DNA of 64,000 nucleotides from CAVPDG01 sp963702535 (lineage in GTDB: Bacteria; Chloroflexota; Anaerolineae; Anaerolineales; UBA4823), in assembly GCA_963702535.1 (NCBI GenBank), contig CAVPDG010000022.1:124001-188000 (forward strand), in the 5' to 3' direction. This document shows positions 9,623-18,007 of the stretch, in pieces. The position numbers and the translations under genes were made by a program. The notes beneath the pieces were generated by a model. It worked only from the letters and a program-made list of their open reading frames with translations. It searched no databases and was not told where the DNA came from. The first letter of the stretch is position 1; each line of letters starts with the position of its first letter.

Positions 9623-9651
9623 ATATTAGCAAAACTTAAAGGCTTTGTCAA
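9623..9651 (-). promoter_or_regulatory. Promoter of the gntR-aminotransferase operon
   Basis: On the minus strand a consensus TTGACA (9646-9651) and TAATAT (9623-9628) are spaced by 17 bases. This is one of the closest matches to the sigma-70 consensus in the window, and it is directly abutted by the palindromic operator. Confidence 0.75.
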
Positions 9652-9674
9652 GCATTTGGCAACGCTCATTAGAT

Positions 9675-9717
9675 TAAAAAATCGAGGCAGGTCCGCTGAA
9701 CCCTCAGCCTCCCTGCC
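9675..9717 (-). terminator. Rho-independent terminator after the adenosine-kinase-like gene
   Basis: On the minus strand a nested stem (GGCAGG pairing with CCTGCC, with an inner CTGA/TCAG pairing) is followed by a run of six T. It ends the malic enzyme, flavoprotein and kinase transcript. Confidence 0.7.
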
Positions 9718-9747
9718 CCATGCATACCGCTATCCGAGACGTCCAGC

Positions 9748-10233
9748 CTAAAACTTATACCCGATCATGCGCAGAAAACCTTTACGCCAGGCGATATCTT
9801 CGTCGCCTTCCACCCCGCTCGGTTTGTAGCCGTCCACCACGCCCAGGATAGCTCGCCCTTGCTGCGTCTCTGCCACGATCACCTCGGCAGGGTTAGCCGT
9901 AGCGCAAAAGATGCGGCAGACCTCGGGCGCCATCTTGATGCCGTTCAGGACGTTGATCGGATAATAGCCTTCCGCCAGGAACACAATGAAGCTATGCCCG
10001 GCAGAGATCGCCAGGGCGTTCTTGCGCGCCAGATCGATCATCGCCGGGTCGGTGCCGCTCCAGCGCACCAGGCACTTGCCGGACGCCTCGCAGAAAGCCA
10101 CGCCAAATTTTATACCCGGCACCGTGGAGACCAGGATCTCGTGCAGGTCTTCCACGGTCTTAATGAAATGCGACTGTCCCAGGATAAAGTTGACCTCTTC
10201 CGGTTTTTCGATGCTGATGTTGATGAGCTCCAT
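9748..10233 (-). CDS. Adenosine-specific kinase family protein (DUF355)
   Basis: The compact 161-residue protein starts MELINISIEKPEEVNFILGQSHF-like and contains GVAFCEASGKCLVRWSG, HSFIVFLAEGYYPINVLNGIK and CRIFCATANP. These are hallmarks of the DUF355 family, for which adenosine-binding or kinase activity has been proposed. An ATG at 10245 overlaps the previous stop by ATGA, but ATG 10233 has GAGG upstream and fits family starts better. It is the last gene of the malic enzyme operon. Confidence 0.75.
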   Translation of the reverse strand: MELINISIEKPEEVNFILGQSHFIKTVEDLHEILVSTVPGIKFGVAFCEASGKCLVRWSGTDPAMIDLARKNALAISAGHSFIVFLAEGYYPINVLNGIKMAPEVCRIFCATANPAEVIVAETQQGRAILGVVDGYKPSGVEGDEDIAWRKGFLRMIGYKF

Positions 10234-10241
10234 ATCCAACC

Positions 10242-11147
10242 TCATAGTGTGGGTAATAAATAATCGTAGGCGCTTAAGGCAGCCTTGGCGCCATCGCCAA
10301 TCGCCACCAGCACCTGCTCAGCATAGGTATTGGTCACGTCACCGGCGGCAAAGAGACCGGGAATACTGGTACGGGCGAAGCAATCCACCTTGATGCGACC
10401 CTGAACATCCAGGGCCACGAGGTGAGCAACCATCTTGGAGTTTGGAATCAGAGCCAACTCGACAAAGATACCATCAACCTCCAGTCGGTCCTGCTTCCCA
10501 TCTGGGCTCATTACCACAACGCCATTGGCAAATGCATCTCCCTCGACCGCCACTACCGAGTATCCCACCAGGATGGTGACATTCTTCAAGCTCTGCAGCT
10601 TCATGCCCAGGGAGGAGTGCAGGGCTTCTTGGTCTGGTCCAACCAGGTGCACATGGCTGGCGACGGTAGCCAGCTCGGCGGCTGAGCGCAGCGCCAGGTC
10701 GCCTTCACCAACCACAGCCGTCCTCCTGCTAATAAACAGGGGAGCGTAGCTGATGGTGGAGTAGCACACACCGCGGGTGATGTATTCCGTCTCCCCGGGA
10801 ACGGTCAGGCGCCGCTGGTGGGTGCCGCTGGCAACGATGACCGCTCGGGCATCGAACCGGGCTCCCGACTTGGTATAGATGGAGAAGCCTTCAACCTGGC
10901 GGTCGACACGCTCGACCGGCTCCATATGGTGGGCGAACCCCAGGTATTCTAGCTCGCTCCTGAATTTGTTCACCACCTCCAGGCCGCGGATGACCTGATA
11001 ATCTTCAACCCAGGGCAAAGACAGGTGATAATTGGTTTTACCGCCCAGGTCCTTAGTAATCAGCAGGACATTCAAGCGCTTGCGGATGGCATAGATGGTG
11101 GATGTGAGCCCAGCGGGACCCCCGCCAACGACAATCAGATCGTACAT
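10242..11147 (-). CDS. Thioredoxin-reductase-like flavoprotein lacking the CxxC disulfide
   Basis: The protein has the FAD Rossmann motif VVGGGPAGLTS, a second nucleotide-binding domain (TAVVGEGDLALRSAAELA) and the C-terminal FAD contact GLFAAGDVTN, giving a TrxR-like length of about 301 residues. At the usual redox-active position it reads GVCYSTIS, so the second Cys of CxxC is replaced. Classical thioredoxin reduction is therefore unlikely. A ferredoxin/flavodoxin-NADP reductase-like or disulfide-independent role is possible. The ATG at 11147 has AAGGTGA upstream. It lies 44 bases after malic enzyme. Confidence 0.8.
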   Translation of the reverse strand: MYDLIVVGGGPAGLTSTIYAIRKRLNVLLITKDLGGKTNYHLSLPWVEDYQVIRGLEVVNKFRSELEYLGFAHHMEPVERVDRQVEGFSIYTKSGARFDARAVIVASGTHQRRLTVPGETEYITRGVCYSTISYAPLFISRRTAVVGEGDLALRSAAELATVASHVHLVGPDQEALHSSLGMKLQSLKNVTILVGYSVVAVEGDAFANGVVVMSPDGKQDRLEVDGIFVELALIPNSKMVAHLVALDVQGRIKVDCFARTSIPGLFAAGDVTNTYAEQVLVAIGDGAKAALSAYDYLLPTL

Positions 11148-11191
11148 TGGTTCACCTTTTGTCCTTATCTCAGCAGCCAGGTCATCGCGCA

Positions 11192-12565
11192 CTACCAATA
11201 ACGCTGGCTCTCCGGCTCCAATGCGATGAAATTCTCACGCATCATCATCTGCGTCAGATCACGTGAGCGCTTGATAATCTCATGGGCGTGGTTGTAGAGC
11301 TCGTCGTAACCCAGCGTCAGGCGAGCCAGCCCCTGCTCTTGCGCCTTCATTGCCACTGCGGCGGCTTCACGCGGGAAGATTTCCCATTCTTCCATGCTGG
11401 GGAGGATGTGCTCCTCGCTCAACCGGTCACCCACGTGATCCGCCAGCGCCTGGGCAGCCGTAAAGCACATCTCGTCTGAGATGGTGCGGGCGCGCACATC
11501 CAGGGTGCCACGGAAAATACCGGGGAAGACGAGCGAGTTATTCACCATGTTGGGAAAATCAGCCCTTCCGGTGGCGACAACGCGGGCGCCAGCCTCAACG
11601 GCTTCCCAGGGCCATATCTCGGGGATGGGGTTGGCGCAAGCGAAGACAATCGCGTCCTCCGTCATCGTCCGCACCCACTCCGGGCGGATGATACCTGGAC
11701 CAGGAGCAGAATAAGCCAGGACGACATCCATATCTTTCAGGGCTTCTGCAATGCCTCCCTGGCGCCCTTCAAGATTGGTCAGGTGACAAAGCTTCCACTC
11801 CTGGACAAACTCTGCTTTCCGTAACTGGACATCCTTACGGTGCTTGCCGAGTATGCCATTGATATCGACCATGATGCAGCCAGCCGGGTCGACACCCCAG
11901 GCGAAGACCAGGCGCGAGCAGGCGATATTGGCAGCTCCCGCGCCGATAAAGGCAATGCGGATGTTTTCTTTCCGCTTGCCCACGATCTTGAGGGCGTTCA
12001 TCAAACCGGCCAGTGCGACCGTAGCAGTGCCCTGCTGGTCATCGTGCCAGATGGGGATCTCAGCTTTCTCCCGCAGCGTGTCCAGGATGCGGAAGCACTT
12101 GGGCTGGGAGATATCTTCCAGGTTCACCCCCCCGAACCCGGGCTGCAGCAACAACACCGTGTTGATAATCGTATCAGGATCCTTGGTGCCCAGCATGATG
12201 GGCACGCCGTCCACACCGCCCAGGTATTTATACAGCAGCGCCTTGCCTTCCATAACGGGCAAGCCTGCCTTCGGACCGATATCTCCCAGACCCAGTACGC
12301 GGGTGCCATCGGAGACCACCGCCACCGTGTTCCATTTGTTGGTGTACTCATACACCAGGTCCGGGTCTTTTTCGATCGCCCGGCACGGCGCAGCAACGCC
12401 TGGCGTATACCAGATGGCAAAATCATCAAAGCTACGCACCGTGCATTTGAGCACGGTTTCGATCTTCCCCCGGTAGAAAGGGTGCAAGATCATGGCATCT
12501 TCTGCTGGCTTCCTGGCTTTTGCCAGAAGGTCTTCGACGTTAAGGACTGGTTTTTCTTTCAACAC
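11192..12565 (-). CDS. NAD(P)-dependent malic enzyme
   Basis: The enzyme oxidatively decarboxylates malate to pyruvate. Motifs in order are YTPGVAAPCRAI, GLGDIGPKAGLPVMEGKALL, the metal/catalytic FGGVNLEDIS and IWHDDQQGTA, the dinucleotide site IAFIGAGAANIA and ACANPIPEIWP. The length of 457 residues is normal for the short bacterial type. GTG at 12565 is preferred as the start because AGGAGG lies seven bases upstream. A longer upstream frame is open but lacks family similarity. The leader carries two prominent hairpins and a consensus promoter. The cofactor preference cannot be read from the sequence. Confidence 0.88.
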   Translation of the reverse strand: MLKEKPVLNVEDLLAKARKPAEDAMILHPFYRGKIETVLKCTVRSFDDFAIWYTPGVAAPCRAIEKDPDLVYEYTNKWNTVAVVSDGTRVLGLGDIGPKAGLPVMEGKALLYKYLGGVDGVPIMLGTKDPDTIINTVLLLQPGFGGVNLEDISQPKCFRILDTLREKAEIPIWHDDQQGTATVALAGLMNALKIVGKRKENIRIAFIGAGAANIACSRLVFAWGVDPAGCIMVDINGILGKHRKDVQLRKAEFVQEWKLCHLTNLEGRQGGIAEALKDMDVVLAYSAPGPGIIRPEWVRTMTEDAIVFACANPIPEIWPWEAVEAGARVVATGRADFPNMVNNSLVFPGIFRGTLDVRARTISDEMCFTAAQALADHVGDRLSEEHILPSMEEWEIFPREAAAVAMKAQEQGLARLTLGYDELYNHAHEIIKRSRDLTQMMMRENFIALEPESQRYW

Positions 12566-12609
12566 CCTAGCCCTCCTGAAAATATGGAAATCATGTCCCG
12601 AGACAAAAA

Positions 12610-12634
12610 CCTGCCTGTTCACTGTACAGGCAGG
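12610..12634 (-). terminator. Terminator-like hairpin in the malic enzyme leader
   Basis: Arms CCTGCCTGT and ACAGGCAGG pair perfectly around a 7-base loop, and on the minus strand TTTTTG follows immediately. It lies 45 bases before the malic enzyme start and downstream of a consensus promoter. It could therefore act as an attenuator rather than a simple end of the upstream gene. Confidence 0.6.
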
Positions 12635-12780
12635 AATGATCTCCCATCTCTCCAACACGTGAAGGATAAGAGCGGTTCAAGCGATGCGCCAGATTAAAAG
12701 CCAGATAACCAACCCTGTTCTTGAGCAAATTGATCTCTAACCCGGTTTGTTAAGATCCTGTCCAAAAATTCGAGGGGCTC

Positions 12781-12825
12781 CAATTTTGTGGTGTGTGCGG
12801 CTTCGCCGCACACACCACAAAATTG
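12781..12825. repeat. Long perfect inverted repeat (21-bp stem, 3-base loop)
   Basis: Two 21-base arms, starting CAATTTTGTGG and ending CCACAAAATTG, pair without mismatch around TTC. The pairing resumes outside after a small internal loop (TATCCGAAAAT with ATTTTTGGACA), giving an overall hairpin from about 12759 to 12848. On the minus strand it occupies the predicted 5' end of the malic enzyme transcript. The 329-base gap between FrdA and malic enzyme holds this hairpin, a promoter and the second hairpin. I see no gene in it. Confidence 0.85.
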
Positions 12826-12860
12826 GGACTCCCATCCATTTTCGGATAGACACTAAAGTT

Positions 12861-12889
12861 ATTGTAGCAAGTTAGAAAACGAATGTCAA
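12861..12889 (-). promoter_or_regulatory. Consensus promoter of the malic enzyme operon
   Basis: On the minus strand TTGACA (12884-12889) and TACAAT (12861-12866) are 17 bases apart, starting six bases after the FrdA-like stop codon. The predicted start near 12854 leaves a leader of nearly 290 bases. Confidence 0.7.
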
Positions 12890-12894
12890 CCGGC

Positions 12895-14513
12895 TTAAAG
12901 CCTACGCGTATAATCCGGCAGGACGACGGGCGAAGGCGCAGCCGCTTCCAAACCCGCCTCCTGGCGCGCCTGCTCCCAGGCGGCAAGATGGGCTAAGGTG
13001 GGAGCTCCGGGATGCGCTGAGCGAGCCCAGGCAGCAGCAGAGTACCCTGCCCGGCGACCGAAGACGCAGATATCCAGCAGGCTGTTGCCCATCAGCCGGT
13101 TGCGCCCGTGGATGCCACCGGCTGCCTCCCCGGCTACGTACAGACCCGGGATCTGCGTGCTCCCATCCGGCTGGATGGCGACCCCGCCGTTTTGGTAGTG
13201 AAGCGTAGGATAGACCAGGATCGGCTCATGGACAAGGTCGATATCGAAGCGCTTATACTGGCGCACCATAGCCGGCAACTCGCGCTGGATGGTGCCGGCG
13301 CCTTTGAGGGTATCGATCATGGGCGTATCCAGCCAAACAGCCGGCTGCCCGGTGGGCGTGACCACCCCTTTCTGGCGCGCCGAGCACTCGCGGATGAAGG
13401 CTGCCGCCTCGACATCGCGCGTTTCCAGAGGATAGACAAACTGCTCGCCATCCGCATTGCACACCTGGGCGCCTAAGCCACGCACCTTCTCTGTGACCAG
13501 CTGACCCAGGATCTGCTCGGGATAGGCAGCGCCCGTGGGGTGGTACTGCATGGTATCGATGAAAACCAGGCGCGCGCCAAGGCGGTATGCCAGCACCAAG
13601 CCATCGCCGGTCGCGCCGTAATGATTGGTAGTCGGGAAACCCTGGTAGTGCAGGCGCCCGCTGCCTCCCGTGGCGATGATCACCGCCCTGGCGTTGACGC
13701 GCATGAACCGCCCGCTATCCATGTCTTTGAGGATCGCCCCGGCTACCTGCCCATTGCCATCCAGGAGCAGCTCTACCGCCGGGCGGAACTCCCAGATGCG
13801 GATCGAAGGCGTTACACCGCTGGATTGGGAGCGCACTTCGTCGCGCAAGGTGCGCATGATCTCAGCCCCGGTATAATCACGCGCGGCGTGCATGCGCTTG
13901 CGGCTGGTGCCGCCGCCATGGATAGTGCGCATGGCGCCATCCGGGTCTTTATCGAACATCACGCCAAGCGATTCGAGCCAGGCGATCACCTGGGGAGCGT
14001 CGGTCACCAGGGCATCCACCAGGTCCGGGTCGTTGGTGAAAGCGCCACCTCCCAATACGTCTAAATAATGGATCGAGGGCAAGTCGTTCTCCTTATCCGC
14101 CGCCTGGATGCCGCCTTGCGCCATCATGGTATTGGCATCACCAAAGCGCAGCTTTGTGGCGAGCAGCACCTCAGCGCCGTTTTCGCGGGCGAGGAGGGCT
14201 GCGCTGGCGCCCGCGCCGCCGCCGCCGATCACCAGCACATCGCAGCTATCCTCTGGCAGCGCAGCATCAAGCAGGGTGGGATCGATCAGGGCGGGCGCTT
14301 CCAAAGCCAGCACCAGCTCGCCGGGGCGCGATCCCCCTTGTTAGGACCCAGGCGCAGCTCAGTAAAAGCATCGGCAATATAGTCGGGGTGAAAAGCGCAC
14401 AAGATATCCTGGCGCTCCTGGGCGGTGAGGCGCGGAAACACCTGCTGCAGGCGGGCAGCCCGGCTTGCCTCCACCTTCTCCAGAGACTCACGGATCGATG
14501 CCGGATAGCTCAT
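12895..14513 (-). CDS. FrdA/SdhA/NadB-like flavoprotein, frame interrupted
   Basis: The FAD domain starts CDVLVIGGGGAGASAALLA. TTNHYGATGDG, TMQYHPTGA and VAGEAAGGIHGRNRLMGNSLLD are the usual SdhA/FrdA/L-aspartate oxidase motifs. The true start is ATG 14513, with a GGGAGG site. The first 60 residues (MSYPASIRESLEKVEASRAA) are helical and precede LGPNKG, where the frame breaks at the C5 run 14333-14337. Restoring one base joins GGSRPGELVLALE. The substrate may be fumarate or another alpha,beta-unsaturated acid. It is the last gene of the Hdr supercluster and probably partners the FrdB-like protein at 16818, as in soluble fumarate reductases. Confidence 0.75.
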
Positions 14514-14538
14514 ACCATCCTCCCGTAGCGCGTGCTGC

Positions 14539-15627
14539 TCAGTTACAAGTCCAGGGCAATCTCTGCGACTTGTCGCCGGCTGTGTAGTGCATCTCGGCGC
14601 GGATGCGCTGGCTCAGGCTCGAAATAACCAGCATGAGCGGCACGTCGCGCCCGCAGACCTCTTCACACATGCCGCAACCGGAACAAGAGGCAATCCAGTG
14701 GCTCAGCAGCACCAGGTCTGCCAGAGGGGAGCGGCTTTTCTCCCCGCCCAATAAGCTATCCAGCTCACCATCGTACAACGGGCAGGCTTTCAAGCACTTG
14801 CCACACAGGTTGCAGTTGGCGAACCAGGCAAGAAAGCTGCCCAGGTCCGAAAAACGACCCTCACTGCCGATCTCTTCGTAGAGGTTTTTGCGATAACCAA
14901 GGCGGGCATCGGCTACCGCCCCCACAACCGTCTCGCGGCGCGAGACCAGATATTCTGGAGCAGGTCCATCGGTTAGCTCGGTCAGGTGCAGGCGACTATC
15001 CAGGCACTCATCACAAGCCAGGAGGAGCAGGGTCTTCTCCGTATCCACTCCCAGGGTGCCGATGACAATATCGGCGCCGCGCGGTGCAGGCCATTCGCAA
15101 ACCTGGCAGGCGGTGCGGAAAGGCTGCGGGATCAAGCCGCCCTGGAAGGCATTCTGCAACGTAGCGCGGGTGACTTCTTCAACGCCGAGCGATTCACCAA
15201 CACTGAGAAACTCTTGTTGCGAAAAAGTCCCCAGGCAATCCACACCGATCACCAGGACACATTTATCCCCATCAGCCTCACTCGCCAGCAACGGGTCGCC
15301 GGGAGCGGCGGAGCGTTTTGAAAGCTCCACCAGGGCGCGCAGCTCGCAAGGGCGCAACAAGAGCGCCAGGCGACCCGACTTCTCCTCCTGAATGAAGCGC
15401 CAGGCGGCGGCAGCCGAATTACCCTGCATGACCGGCGTGAAGGGCTGCACCGAGACAAGCTCATCCGGATGGCGGAGCACACGCGCGGTTACGCCCGCCT
15501 GCCCAGCCACGCTTACCGGAGCCAGAAGCGCGTCCAACTGGTGTTTTTGCCACAACGCAGATAAGAAGCGCTGCGCGGTATGGGTTGCGTTGCCTTCCTG
15601 CACTTCAAGCACCCGGTTGACGTTCAT
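14539..15627 (-). CDS. FdhB/FrhB-like iron-sulfur flavoprotein (copy 1)
   Basis: The protein belongs to the F420 hydrogenase/dehydrogenase beta-subunit family. It has RPCELRALVELSKRS, VIGVDCLGTFS, CQVCEWPAPRGAD and two C-terminal [4Fe-4S] motifs, CNLCGKCLKACP and CSGCGMCEEVC. Family members bind FAD and pass electrons between Fe-S proteins and a soluble carrier. ATG 15627 has GGAGGTGG upstream. Three divergent paralogues lie in this cluster (also 18008 and 23257). This one is placed between the acyl-CoA dehydrogenase and the FrdA-like gene, so it may serve as their electron input. F420 use itself is not evident. Confidence 0.75.
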   Translation of the reverse strand: MNVNRVLEVQEGNATHTAQRFLSALWQKHQLDALLAPVSVAGQAGVTARVLRHPDELVSVQPFTPVMQGNSAAAAWRFIQEEKSGRLALLLRPCELRALVELSKRSAAPGDPLLASEADGDKCVLVIGVDCLGTFSQQEFLSVGESLGVEEVTRATLQNAFQGGLIPQPFRTACQVCEWPAPRGADIVIGTLGVDTEKTLLLLACDECLDSRLHLTELTDGPAPEYLVSRRETVVGAVADARLGYRKNLYEEIGSEGRFSDLGSFLAWFANCNLCGKCLKACPLYDGELDSLLGGEKSRSPLADLVLLSHWIASCSGCGMCEEVCGRDVPLMLVISSLSQRIRAEMHYTAGDKSQRLPWTCN

Positions 15628-15662
15628 ATACCACCTCCGTTTCCAACAATCAGACAAACCGC

Positions 15663-16769
15663 TCAAGCATCGGGCGGTTTCAGCAGTTCCGCCAGGATCA
15701 CCGCCCGGGCTTGTTCGAGAGCCAGATCCAACACTTCGGGCGGCGCCACGCTACGCACGAAGCGCTGTGGCTCAATTTGGGAAGACGGTCCGGGACCGGC
15801 AAAGATCATGGTGGCGCGGTCCACGGCGCGCTTCAACATCTCGCCGGTAGCCAGGCGCACCTGCGCCGCGGCGCGGCGCAGGTCATCCCTGGCGCCGGTA
15901 TCCGCCTGCCAGGCAGCATGAAAGGTTAGCCAGCGCGCTGCCTCGACTTCGACGCTCATCTCAGCTAACATGCGCTGGACAGCCGGGCGCACCGCCAGGG
16001 TGTCTCCCAGTGAAATCCAATCGCGGGCGTGCTCCAGAGACATCTCCAATAAGCGCGCCACCATGCCGACGTAGCGCGCCCCGCTGCGGATCCAGGCTTT
16101 GGGCGCCTCCTGCGCAGCAAGGGTCAACGCGCCGCCGGGAGCGCCCAAAACGGATTGTCCCGATACCTGCAAGCCATCCAGCGAGAGCGTGACGGCGCCG
16201 TTGGCAGAGATGTGCAACCCCGGCAAGCCGAGATCCAGCAGAAATGCGGTGGGACCTTCGGCAGCCCTGGCATAGACGATGAGAAAATCCTGCGCTGCCG
16301 GGGTAACAGAGAGTAATTTACTGCCAGAGAGGCGGTATTCGCCTGAGGCGCCGGCTTCAGCCACGGTCGCCCAGCTTTCAGGGTGGAGGGCGCCGGGCTC
16401 GCGGGCAGCGATGACGGGTCGCCGCTCGCCTGCCAGGGCTGGCTCCAGGTAATTGCTCACCTGCTCGCCGCTGCAGGCGAAAAGGGCGGGCGGGACATCG
16501 CCGATCTCGACCGGGATAAAGGTCTTCCCCAGCTCTTCCTCGATCACACAGGCGCTGACCAGGTCGAGCCCACCTCCGCCATAAGCCTCCGGGACGGTGA
16601 GCCCCCACAAACCCATCTGTTCCACCGCCCGCTGCAAGCGAAGGCGCTCTTCCGGGGCGAGAGCTCCCGCGGTAAAGTACTTCATCTCCAATGGCTGCGC
16701 TTCTTTGTGGATGAAGCGGCGCAGCATATCGCGCAACATCAGGGTCTCTTCAGAAAGCTCAAAATCCAT
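15663..16769 (-). CDS. Acyl-CoA dehydrogenase-like flavoprotein
   Basis: The 368-residue protein has the N-terminal helical ACAD domain (DFELSEETLMLRDMLRRFI, MGLWGLTVPEAYGGGG), a middle beta domain that is partly divergent, and a C-terminal helical domain (YVGMVARLLEMSLEHARDW). A family GxG..RS..PPEV ending is present. The usual catalytic Glu position is not clear by eye, so activity is uncertain. Location inside an Hdr/FrdB/FdhB cluster, with no EtfAB in view, suggests its electrons flow through the iron-sulfur partners instead of ETF. Confidence 0.75.
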   Translation of the reverse strand: MDFELSEETLMLRDMLRRFIHKEAQPLEMKYFTAGALAPEERLRLQRAVEQMGLWGLTVPEAYGGGGLDLVSACVIEEELGKTFIPVEIGDVPPALFACSGEQVSNYLEPALAGERRPVIAAREPGALHPESWATVAEAGASGEYRLSGSKLLSVTPAAQDFLIVYARAAEGPTAFLLDLGLPGLHISANGAVTLSLDGLQVSGQSVLGAPGGALTLAAQEAPKAWIRSGARYVGMVARLLEMSLEHARDWISLGDTLAVRPAVQRMLAEMSVEVEAARWLTFHAAWQADTGARDDLRRAAAQVRLATGEMLKRAVDRATMIFAGPGPSSQIEPQRFVRSVAPPEVLDLALEQARAVILAELLKPPDA

Positions 16770-16817
16770 GCTTACGCCTCGCGCGAAATGGATAAAAACA
16801 CCACGCGACCGGGCGGA

Positions 16818-17483
16818 TCAGGCTTCGATCTGCCTGGTCTCATAGCGCGCTTTGAGCTCCGCCAGGGGCAGGGCTTTGAGCTCCGCCAGGTCAGCGCGGA
16901 AAGCGCCGGCTTCGATCTCCTGCACGCGATGCTGCAGGTGATCGGCACGCGGCGAGAGGTACTTGCCGTACAGCCGCCGCGCCAGCAGGGCGACGTTGGG
17001 CGGCACCTGCTCGCCCGGACAGCGCGCCACACACAAGCCACACATAATACAGTCGAAAGACAGATCCGCCATCGCAGCCAGGTCTCCCCGCAACCCAGCC
17101 GACATGTAAGCCATCACATCCAGTTCCTGCGGGCAAGACTTGCTGCAAGTATTGCAGCCAAAACAGCGCAGCATCTCAGGGAACAGCTCGAGCAAAGTCT
17201 CGCCGCGCGGGGCAAGGTCTTCCAGATGGTAAGATGGTCGCTGGGCAGGGAAAAACGGGATAGGGCTGAGAATCATACCGGGCTGGACGACAGTCTGGCA
17301 GGCGAGGGCAAAATGCAGGCGGTAATCGCCGCTCAAGCGATAAACCGTGCCGCATGCCCCACAAAAACCGCCACGACAGCCTACACCGCGGGTCAGGTGG
17401 AAACCCGCCCACTCAAAGGCTCTTAAGATGGTCAGGCTCTCAGGTACTTCCGTTCTCTGCCCGTATATGAAGATATCGATCAT
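16818..17483 (-). CDS. FrdB/SdhB-like iron-sulfur protein
   Basis: This 221-residue protein has an N-terminal plant-type [2Fe-2S] motif (GCRGGFCGACGTVY with a later ACQT Cys). Two [4Fe-4S] motifs of the fumarate-reductase type follow, CFGCNTCSKSCP and CIMCGLCVARCP. A short helical tail ends the protein, and there is no CCG domain. It should relay electrons from Hdr or ferredoxin-like donors to the FrdA-like flavoprotein or the acyl-CoA dehydrogenase, whose gene starts 49 bases further on. No membrane anchor gene is nearby, so the complex is probably soluble. Confidence 0.8.
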   Translation of the reverse strand: MIDIFIYGQRTEVPESLTILRAFEWAGFHLTRGVGCRGGFCGACGTVYRLSGDYRLHFALACQTVVQPGMILSPIPFFPAQRPSYHLEDLAPRGETLLELFPEMLRCFGCNTCSKSCPQELDVMAYMSAGLRGDLAAMADLSFDCIMCGLCVARCPGEQVPPNVALLARRLYGKYLSPRADHLQHRVQEIEAGAFRADLAELKALPLAELKARYETRQIEA

Positions 17484-17538
17484 ATAAACCTCCCGAACAG
17501 AGCTGGTGTCTGTATTATTCGCCTGCCAGAGGCGGCTA

Positions 17539-17976
17539 TTATCCGCTCAGCACCAGGTCAAGAACGAGCATCTCGTCCGAAGCCGCCCTGGCAAGCAGCT
17601 CCGCCATACCCTCAGCCAGGTGGGTCTGCACAAGATAGTGCTTGATCGTAGGATCCACCTGAGGGCAAGCCAGCGTGCAGTTGCCACAGCGGTCACAATC
17701 CTCTCCTACCAGGGTCTCCAGCGCCATCGAGCTGCGCGAATCCGTTCGCAGCCGGCGCTTCTGATCGCGCGCAAGCACAGGACAGGCATCCATACAGCAG
17801 CCGCAGCCCAGGCAGGCTTTGGAGCCTGCAATATCCTCGGCGACCTTTAACATATGCGCCGGACCGAGCCCAGAGCTCAACAAGCGACAACGGGCTACCG
17901 GCGGGCGCGGTTGGGCAAAGATCATCTTCAGGATGGGCTGGATGCGAGTGGGATCAGTCTGTTCTCTTAGAGGCAT
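17539..17976 (-). CDS. Dicluster ferredoxin / HdrC-like small protein
   Basis: ATG 17976 follows a GGGAG site and gives about 145 residues. Two cysteine motifs, CLGCGCCMDACP and CDRCGNCTLACP, ligate two [4Fe-4S] clusters, as in HdrC or dicluster ferredoxins. The C-terminal part is helical and lacks further motifs. The frame is open further upstream, but that part overlaps the upstream gene end and is not family-like. The position between an FdhB-like and an FrdB-like gene suggests a role as electron conduit. Confidence 0.75.
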   Translation of the reverse strand: MPLREQTDPTRIQPILKMIFAQPRPPVARCRLLSSGLGPAHMLKVAEDIAGSKACLGCGCCMDACPVLARDQKRRLRTDSRSSMALETLVGEDCDRCGNCTLACPQVDPTIKHYLVQTHLAEGMAELLARAASDEMLVLDLVLSG

Positions 17977-18007
17977 ACGGTCTCCCTTCGCAGGAGGCTG
18001 AGAGTTG

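Noticed and set aside
12895..14513. NadB (L-aspartate oxidase) of NAD biosynthesis
   Set aside because: The fold fits, but nadA and nadC are absent and the gene ends an electron-transfer cluster that contains an FrdB-like partner, so a fumarate-reductase-like role is more likely. NadB is not fully excluded.
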